Assembly (NCBI RefSeq): GCF_000423405.1
Contig: NZ_AUHX01000011.1
Span: 54,955-118,954, forward strand
DNA from: Mesonia mobilis DSM 19841
Lineage (GTDB): Bacteria > Bacteroidota > Bacteroidia > Flavobacteriales > Flavobacteriaceae
Length of the DNA: 64,000 bases
Reading direction: 5' to 3'
In this document: piece after piece, positions 58,501 through 64,000 of the stretch
How the letters are laid out: the number at the start of each line of letters is the position of its first letter
Position numbering within the stretch: the first letter of the stretch is position 1
The notes under the pieces: generated by a model
Database searches by the model: none
What the model was told of the DNA's origin: nothing
Seen by the model: only the letters and a program-made list of their open reading frames with translations
Translations under genes and position numbers: made by a program

Positions 58501-61500
58501 ACGATCTTGTAGATGAATGTTACAATACCATCAGTTTTACAGTTACCGTCAACACCATTCACATCGGCGATTTAACAGCAGAAGTGATCGAGGAGTGTGA
58601 TGAAGATAGTAATGGCAGTGCAAGTTTTGATCTTACCGAGCTCAATGGAGCTGCTTTAGACGGGCAGGATGCTACCGCTTATACGGTAAGCTATTACGAA
58701 AGTCAGGCCGATGCCGATACCGGAATGGCAGCAGCGATTACAAATCCTAACGCTTATGTGAACCAATCAGCTAACCCACAAACGATCTTTGTACGTGTAG
58801 AAAACAATAACGACCCTTCTTGTTATGAGACGAGCAGCTTTTTAATTCAAAGCTTCCTAAGTGGAATCGCTAATACGCCAAACCCCCTTTACATCTGTGA
58901 TAATGGTCAAAGCACCAATGTGATCGATCTAACCCAAAACACCCCGATCGTATTGGGAGCACAGTCCTTAGCTGATTTTAATATCACCTATTACGAAACC
59001 CAAGCAGCAGCCGATGCTAATGAAGTAGGTATTACAGACCCTTCCAACTATACCTATTTAGAAGAAGACCAGGAGATCTTCGTACGTATCGAAAATATAG
59101 AACGAGAAGAATGCTACAACCTAACAAGCTTTGAGTTGAATGTAACTACGGTGGTGATCGGAGCTGTTGATCTTCAACAAGAATGTGATAACGGAACCCC
59201 GGGTACGGCCTTTTTCGATCTAACGGAGAACAACATAGCCGCTTTAGCGGGTCAGAGTCCTTCTAATTATACGGTAGATTACTATGCGAGTCAGGATGAT
59301 CTGGATAATGATGTGGTTATTGCTGATTATACGAACTATGAAAATACCAGTAATCCACAAACGGTTTATGTTAAGGTAAGCTCATACAATCCACAAGATT
59401 GCTTTTTAACCACGAGTTTTGATATCGAAGCGACCCCATCGGCAGCGATCTTCGATCCAAGTCCTTTAATGGCTTGTGATAGTGATAACGATGGCTTTTA
59501 TACCTTGTTCGATCTAAGTTCAAAAGATCAAGAGATTACGGGAGGTAATGATGATGTAAGTGTGAGCTATCACTTAACCTTAAGTGATGCCGAAAATAAT
59601 GTAGATGCACTCAATAGTCCTTATTCAAACATTTCTGCCTTTAACCAAACGGTTTATGTGCGCGCTTTAGATGAGCTTAACGGCTGTGTGCAGACCACTA
59701 CTTTAGAACTTCAGGTATACGATCGTCCGATGATCGAGACCCCTGCCGATCTAGAGGCTTGTGATGATGCAACCGCTGATGGTCAGACGTATTTTGATCT
59801 TACTTCTGTTGAAGAAGAAGTTTTAGACGGCTTGAACCCTGCTGATTATGAGATCACTTACCATAACAATGAAGCCGATGCTATTGCAGGAGGAAATGCT
59901 ATTAGCGGTCCGGGAGGTTACTTCAGCCAAGCGCCAACTCAACAAGTATGGATCCGAGTAGAAGACATCGTAACTCCGGCAGGATGTTATAGTGTAGAGC
60001 CGTTAACCTTGATCGTTCACCCATTACCGGAGCCGGTACAACCTACAGCGCTTGAGTCTTGCGATGATCTAACAAGTGGTAGTGATACCGACGAACTAGT
60101 GGTTTTTGATCTGACCGAGAAAGAAGGAGAGATCACCGGTGGAGATACTTCTCTTAGTGTTATTTGGTATGCTACTCCGGCAGATTTTAGTAATGGTGTA
60201 TCTATAGCCGATCCTCAAAACTATACCAATGACCTAGATAATGCACAAACCATTATCGCCGAGGTTACCGATGAGCAAGGTTGTAGTGCAACGACGACCT
60301 TAACCTTGATCGTGAACCCATTACCATCACCAACTCCAACCGACGAGTTGGAGGCTTATGTGATCTGTGATGATGATAACGATGGTTTTGCAGAATTCGA
60401 TCTAAGCACCTACGAGGAGGAGATCGCCAATGGCGAGGCCGATGTAGAGATCACGTTCTATGCCACGCAGGCTAATGCAGAAGGAGGAGATCCTGATGAT
60501 GAGCTTCCTAACCTTTACACCAATATCCAGGTGAACACGCAAGTGATCTATGCGCGTTCGACCAATATCAATACCGGTTGTTACCGTTATGTAGAGCTCA
60601 CCTTAAGTGTTACTGCTTTACCGGATTTTGTCGAGACCGAAGACGGAGCATTAGATCTGTTTATCTGTGATGGGGAAGATGGGAATAACACAGGGATATT
60701 TGACCTGACCCAAAACACTCCGTTGATCTATGGAACTCAATCAGCAGAAGACTTTAGCGTGAGCTATTACGAGAGTGAAGCCGATGCAGCCAATGCAGAA
60801 GATCCTATCGGCAACCCAAGTGCTTATTCCAATGCAGGAGTAAGTCCGCTTAGCGTATGGTTCCGTATCGAAGATGAAGATACCGGTTGTTACCGTATCG
60901 GTTCGTTTGGCTTGAACGTAGGTAGTGATCCTTCTATTAGTAATCCGAGTAAATTGAGCGTTTGTGATGATAGTGCATTGGCCGCTGATGATGAGATCGG
61001 GCTTTTCGATCTTACAGCAGCGATCCCGGAGATCACCAACAACGATACATCATTAAGCGTTTACTTCTATGAAAATGCAGCAGCTTTAGCCGCTGATAAC
61101 CCGATCGCAGATCCGGAGAATTATCAGAATATTGCTAATGCACAGACTTTAGAAGTTCGTGTGATCGGCGAGAATACGTGTCCGGCTCATACCACCTTAA
61201 CTTTAGAGGTCACTCCTAATCCGAGTTTAGCTTTAGAATTAGAAGCTATCGAAGAATGTGATGGTGATAATGATGGGTTTACCGAATTTGACTTAGAGGC
61301 AGAGATCGATAATATTTTAAATGGAGAGCCTAATGTGACCATTACGTTCCATATTAGTGAGAATGCCGCAAATTTAGGTACTAATCCGATCACCAATACA
61401 GATGTCTATAGTACCACCAATATCTATCAAACCATTTATGTACGTGCTGAGAATACCGGTCCTAATGGCAATGATGGTACCGGGTGTTATACGGTGCGTC

Positions 61501-64000
61501 CTTTAGAGTTGATTCAGATAGCTTCACCGGAGATCCAATTAGAGCTAGAAGATCTCTATGTATGTGATGATGAAAGCCCGAATGGATTTACCTCTTTCGA
61601 CCTTACTCAGAATGAAGACAATATTTTAGGCGATGTAGACGCGAGTGATCTAGAGATCACTTACCACACTAATGAGCAGGAAGCCATTGATGGAGTCAAC
61701 GCTATTGCGGTACCAACCAACTATACCAATACGAGCAATGGTCAAACTATTTATGTTCGTTTAGAGAACACCACTACCGGTTGTATCGATACCTTTGGTT
61801 TTGATGGGGACAATAGCTTTACCTTAAATGTAAATGAATTACCACCGTTAAGCTACCCAACCGATCTCAATGTCTGTGATGATGATTATGACAATGATCC
61901 TTATAGCAGCACCCTTTTTGATCTTACTGTAAAAGAAACCGAGATCTTTGGAGGAGTGCCGGCAGTACCATCTCAATACGAGTTTACCTATTATGCCAAT
62001 GCAGAAGACCTTAATAACGGAATTGCGATCGATACTCCGGAAGGATATGAAAATATAGCCAACCCACAAACCATTTATGTGGTGGTTGAAGATACTTCGG
62101 GAACCACAGTACAATGTAGTGCAGAGGTTAGTTTCGATCTTCAGGTTTTACCATTACCAAGTCCATCGACAACCGATCCTGATGTATTACGTCAAACCGC
62201 TTGTGATGATGATAACGACGGAGTCGCTTTAGACCCTTTCGATCTTAGCTTAAGTGGTCAATTGATCAGTCAGGGAGAAAATGTAACGATCAGTTATTAC
62301 AAAACACTTGAAGCGGCAGAAGATGAAGATGCAGCCGAACTTATTGGTACGCCAACCGCTTATCTCAATGAGCCGAGTTACAATGAAGTCGATCAAACCG
62401 GCGCACCTACCAATGTACAGGTGATCTATGCCCGTGTCGATAGCAATGCCACCGGGAACTTCTGTTATGTGGTGGTTCCTTTTGAATTGGTAGTGCAACC
62501 GGTACCGGTCTTGAATGAAGCTATCGACGACCTAGCCTTTGGATATACCGTATGTTCAGACGATGCCGGCGGACTTACCGGAGCTTTCTATCCGGAAGAT
62601 GTAGCCGGGCAAGTGTACGATTATAACGGTGGGGACTTTGATACTTCACTTATCGTTCCATTATTAGATCAAAACACCCCTACTAACGGAGTGATCGAGG
62701 ATTATACCTTAAGCTTCCACTTTAGCGTAGCAGATGCATTAGCCGGAGAGAATGCTGTACCTTTTGGCTATCAGGCCTCTAATGGCGAGCAGTTCTATAT
62801 CCAGTTAACCCATACCTTAACCGGTTGTATGCTTACTGAAGAAAGTGACTTGGGTATTTTACATATCAATGTAGCGCCAAGACCAACTATCGCCGATGTA
62901 GACCTATCGAGAATGCTATGTTCTAATAATGAAGGAGAAGATACCGCTACGATCAACTTGCAAGATTTCGATACTAATATCGATAATAATGCCACTCCGC
63001 CTACCACCGAGGTGTATTATTACGCTAGTGAAGTAGATTATGACAACGGGGACCGAATCCCGGAAACAGCAGAATCAACTTACCTAGCGAGTGATGGCGA
63101 TGTGATCTATGCTGAAGTGATCAATACCGATACCTTCTGTACCAGCACCAATGTAGTGATGATCCCGATCACGGTAGATGCACGTCCAAGTGTAGATATC
63201 AGTGATTATGATCAGTTGTATATCTGTGTAGACAGCGATCCAAGCACACCGGTAACCGATGGTGATTATAGTGCTATTATTATTGACACCGGACTTGATG
63301 CCACTGCTTATAGCTTTGAATGGACCTATGGCGGTACTGTACTTGCCGGAGAGACCGGCCCTAGCATCACCGTAGGAGGCGGAAGCAGCAATCCACTACA
63401 AGCAGGAGACTATAGTGTGCAGGTATTCGATCTAAATACCTTAGATGAGAACAACAATAACTGTGGAAGTGATATTGATACGGTCACGATCTTAGAGAGC
63501 AACCCACCGGAGTTTGAAGTAGCACCAACTTCTTTAGGCTTTGAAGGAGAGCATAGCTTACAGGTATTTAATGTAAGCGGAATCGGAGAGTATGAATTCA
63601 GTATCGATAATGGACCTTGGGTAGATCTTTCAGGTGTAACGATCGACTTTGACGGGCTATCAGCAGGAACGCATATTGTTTACGGAAGAGATAAAAACGG
63701 ATGTGGGGTGACCGCCTCAGAGGTGATCTCGTTTATCGACTTCCCACCATTCTTTACCCCGAATGATGACGGGTATAATGATTACTGGAACATCATTGGT
63801 CTCGATACTCCGCTCAACCGAGGGGCTAAGATCTTTATCTTCGATCGCTACGGGAAACTCTTAAAACAGTTAAGCCCAAGCTCAAGAGGATGGGATGGCA
63901 CCTATAACGGTAACCCATTACCTTCAGGAGATTACTGGTTCAGTGTAGAATACCAAGACCCGGGAATCCCTCAAGAAGACGGTAGCCTGGCAGAGCCTAC
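55530..64000 (+). CDS. Giant secreted repeat protein with T9SS type B sorting domain, 3' end outside window
   Basis: One open frame from ATG 55530 to the window edge: at least 2,823 residues, stop not reached. Domain order: signal peptide (LILAFLFSITSVLSQ), two CUB-like domains (about 25-137 and 140-263), and a PKD domain (275-370, TYTWNFDDGTVIDDDATVSH). Then come a choice-of-anchor-L region (372-614, NNDCAQISNITWRSGNAIET) and an Ig-like domain (631-708). About 18 tandem repeats of 90-110 residues follow (720-2550), then an Ig/SprB-like stretch and a type B T9SS/gliding C-terminal domain (FFTPNDDGYNDYWN, IFDRYGKLL, LPSGDYWFSVEY). A large cell-surface adhesin or gliding-linked protein is likely; the ligand is unknown. 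Base composition changes inside it near 58560. Confidence 0.9.
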   Translation, partial: MKRRLPLILAFLFSITSVLSQDILIQDESIDQCAGVFYDSGGASGDHATETTYTFTICPDTDGQYVGLEFDDFDLGDGSTMTIYNGDTVDASQEFGQFTGTDSPDEIKATTESATGCLTIVFEAGDEAAAGWSAEITCNDPDIWVNDYQTTGVYNQCSGNFYDSGGPNGLYTQEPDTPQVYTVCSSDPDLVIEVQFTLFSVAVASDDVLLIYDGDSTNAPLIGEYSSNPGTIMASGSNASGCLTFEWVPDGITSPAPGWVAEITCREPCQSFDFVDLELDPSQPGTNGANYDVAVGEDINFEAFIDFGESGENATYTWNFDDGTVIDDDATVSHAFSNTGFYDVVLTVEDTEGCEYELEFQVNVRFYAVEVDTSYTVPELVEDVLINNDCAQISNITWRSGNAIETDAGIGYFNGNNSSFPMEEGVVLYSGNVNEVPGPETGSQNSGGWSGDPDLDDLIDQIEGPGSSSSNDATLIEFDFLTFADQISFNFLLSSDEYGGFQCSYSDPFGFFLTGEDNVTQNIALVPGTTTPVAVTTVRDNAHNGGCNSVNPQFFDKFFGSTGLPPATAPIDSQGFTRTMTAQAAVTPGETYHIKLVVGDRGDSMLNSAVFLEAGSFNIGDIDLGGDITQTTPEATCLGDFVTLDLELTIIEGVEIQWYQDGTVIPGETGTTLDVTEPGNYMAEFTFDPDGTGTSGCSSSDTVLVEFLPTPVVDGQAPDDLFACSTEGESEIFNLLDQNEQVLNGQDPDEFQITYYEVQQMAEAGINPIQDPENYEVAPDPDCTTLFVRIEGIVEGQVTDCFSVYQFQICVGDINVSEDIIDLFEGDPNADEVAVFDLTENTTLALGELLEEDYTVTYFETQEDAVDNTNVIDNPEEYENVNNNPQEIFVRIESVDNEECLATNGSFFVEALPCVANAVENLAQCGNGVDEVSFDLTQNTAMALGTQDEDDYTVNYFETEQDAIDNVNEITNLTNYELVSGEQEIFLRVDNDLVDECYNTISFTVTVNTIHIGDLTAEVIEECDEDSNGSASFDLTELNGAALDGQDATAYTVSYYESQADADTGMAAAITNPNAYVNQSANPQTIFVRVENNNDPSCYETSSFLIQSFLSGIANTPNPLYICDNGQSTNVIDLTQNTPIVLGAQSLADFNITYYETQAAADANEVGITDPSNYTYLEEDQEIFVRIENIEREECYNLTSFELNVTTVVIGAVDLQQECDNGTPGTAFFDLTENNIAALAGQSPSNYTVDYYASQDDLDNDVVIADYTNYENTSNPQTVYVKVSSYNPQDCFLTTSFDIEATPSAAIFDPSPLMACDSDNDGFYTLFDLSSKDQEITGGNDDVSVSYHLTLSDAENNVDALNSPYSNISAFNQTVYVRALDELNGCVQTTTLELQVYDRPMIETPADLEACDDATADGQTYFDLTSVEEEVLDGLNPADYEITYHNNEADAIAGGNAISGPGGYFSQAPTQQVWIRVEDIVTPAGCYSVEPLTLIVHPLPEPVQPTALESCDDLTSGSDTDELVVFDLTEKEGEITGGDTSLSVIWYATPADFSNGVSIADPQNYTNDLDNAQTIIAEVTDEQGCSATTTLTLIVNPLPSPTPTDELEAYVICDDDNDGFAEFDLSTYEEEIANGEADVEITFYATQANAEGGDPDDELPNLYTNIQVNTQVIYARSTNINTGCYRYVELTLSVTALPDFVETEDGALDLFICDGEDGNNTGIFDLTQNTPLIYGTQSAEDFSVSYYESEADAANAEDPIGNPSAYSNAGVSPLSVWFRIEDEDTGCYRIGSFGLNVGSDPSISNPSKLSVCDDSALAADDEIGLFDLTAAIPEITNNDTSLSVYFYENAAALAADNPIADPENYQNIANAQTLEVRVIGENTCPAHTTLTLEVTPNPSLALELEAIEECDGDNDGFTEFDLEAEIDNILNGEPNVTITFHISENAANLGTNPITNTDVYSTTNIYQTIYVRAENTGPNGNDGTGCYTVRPLELIQIASPEIQLELEDLYVCDDESPNGFTSFDLTQNEDNILGDVDASDLEITYHTNEQEAIDGVNAIAVPTNYTNTSNGQTIYVRLENTTTGCIDTFGFDGDNSFTLNVNELPPLSYPTDLNVCDDDYDNDPYSSTLFDLTVKETEIFGGVPAVPSQYEFTYYANAEDLNNGIAIDTPEGYENIANPQTIYVVVEDTSGTTVQCSAEVSFDLQVLPLPSPSTTDPDVLRQTACDDDNDGVALDPFDLSLSGQLISQGENVTISYYKTLEAAEDEDAAELIGTPTAYLNEPSYNEVDQTGAPTNVQVIYARVDSNATGNFCYVVVPFELVVQPVPVLNEAIDDLAFGYTVCSDDAGGLTGAFYPEDVAGQVYDYNGGDFDTSLIVPLLDQNTPTNGVIEDYTLSFHFSVADALAGENAVPFGYQASNGEQFYIQLTHTLTGCMLTEESDLGILHINVAPRPTIADVDLSRMLCSNNEGEDTATINLQDFDTNIDNNATPPTTEVYYYASEVDYDNGDRIPETAESTYLASDGDVIYAEVINTDTFCTSTNVVMIPITVDARPSVDISDYDQLYICVDSDPSTPVTDGDYSAIIIDTGLDATAYSFEWTYGGTVLAGETGPSITVGGGSSNPLQAGDYSVQVFDLNTLDENNNNCGSDIDTVTILESNPPEFEVAPTSLGFEGEHSLQVFNVSGIGEYEFSIDNGPWVDLSGVTIDFDGLSAGTHIVYGRDKNGCGVTASEVISFIDFPPFFTPNDDGYNDYWNIIGLDTPLNRGAKIFIFDRYGKLLKQLSPSSRGWDGTYNGNPLPSGDYWFSVEYQDPGIPQEDGSLAEP
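57690..63180 (+). repeat. About 18 tandem protein repeats within the giant surface protein
   Basis: Each unit of roughly 90-110 residues has the scheme C-D-(D/N)-x-n, F-D-L-T, then (V/I)-x-(Y/F)-(Y/H), Y-x-N, Q-x-I-(Y/F)-V-R and G-C-Y, for example YICDNGQSTNVIDLTQNTPI. Two Cys per unit, at the start and in GCY/ECY, could form a disulfide. Repeats diverge at the DNA level, so they are old; units 17 and 18 are the most degenerate. Confidence 0.85.

Noticed and set aside
61187..63007. Several minus-strand open frames of 69-88 codons inside the giant gene
   Set aside because: They follow the repeat periodicity of the plus-strand protein and look like antisense shadows.
57690..63180. Possible CRISPR-like periodicity
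   Set aside because: The spacing of about 270-330 bases and the in-frame coding show protein repeats; there are no short identical repeats or spacers.

Overview
The window is chromosomal DNA of a member of the Flavobacteriaceae (Bacteroidota), probably a marine genus near Gramella, Salegentibacter or Zunongwangia; the genus is an inference. The family assignment rests on several things seen here: type IX secretion (T9SS) C-terminal signals, a fused secDF, a FecI/FecR/TonB-receptor cassette, A-rich regions instead of Shine-Dalgarno sites, Bacteroidota promoter elements (TAnnTTTG), and zinc-free forms of ribosomal proteins S14 and L36. No tRNA, rRNA, CRISPR array, insertion sequence or prophage was seen. 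Layout: 1-8.2 kb is the end of the spc operon and the alpha operon (L5 to L17 with secY, infA, rpoA), closed by a strong terminator. 8.3-12.3 kb holds carA, eno and gltA, each with its own terminator. 12.4-14.4 kb has two different pentein-fold guanidino/ureido hydrolases separated by a composite palindromic repeat. 14.5-18.6 kb is a minus-strand run: SDR/DUF2867 protein, serine-hydrolase lipoprotein, then a BCCT transporter with no ordinary start codon. 18.7-22.5 kb has small membrane proteins, a MarC protein, a thioredoxin-like protein and argS. 22.5-26.3 kb is a sigma/anti-sigma/TonB-receptor cell-surface signalling cassette. 26.5-30.7 kb holds two tandem leucine-rich T9SS proteins with nearly identical C-terminal halves. 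30.8-33.1 kb has ffh and folD. 33.1-38.5 kb is a minus-strand set of housekeeping and envelope genes, including a lipoprotein pyrophosphatase. 38.6-42.0 kb has queE and an arsenic-resistance operon whose two promoter regions carry the same operator. 42.1-51.1 kb holds DUF2911, gyrB, a DUF6588 tandem pair (the second copy frameshifted), mdh and secDF. 51.4-55.2 kb is a minus-strand group: DUF192, lgt, yidD, cysS, folE. 55.53 kb to the right edge is one open frame for a giant secreted protein (more than 2,800 residues) with CUB, PKD, choice-of-anchor-L and about 18 internal repeats and a type B T9SS signal; it runs off the window. The left two thirds of the window is conserved core genome. The points most worth a second look are: the giant repeat protein and the abrupt composition change inside it, the paired ArsR operators with a Cys-rich DUF6428 protein, the BCCT frame that begins directly after its neighbour's stop codon, the frameshifted DUF6588 copy, the nested palindromic repeats, and the apparent gene conversion between the two LRR genes.
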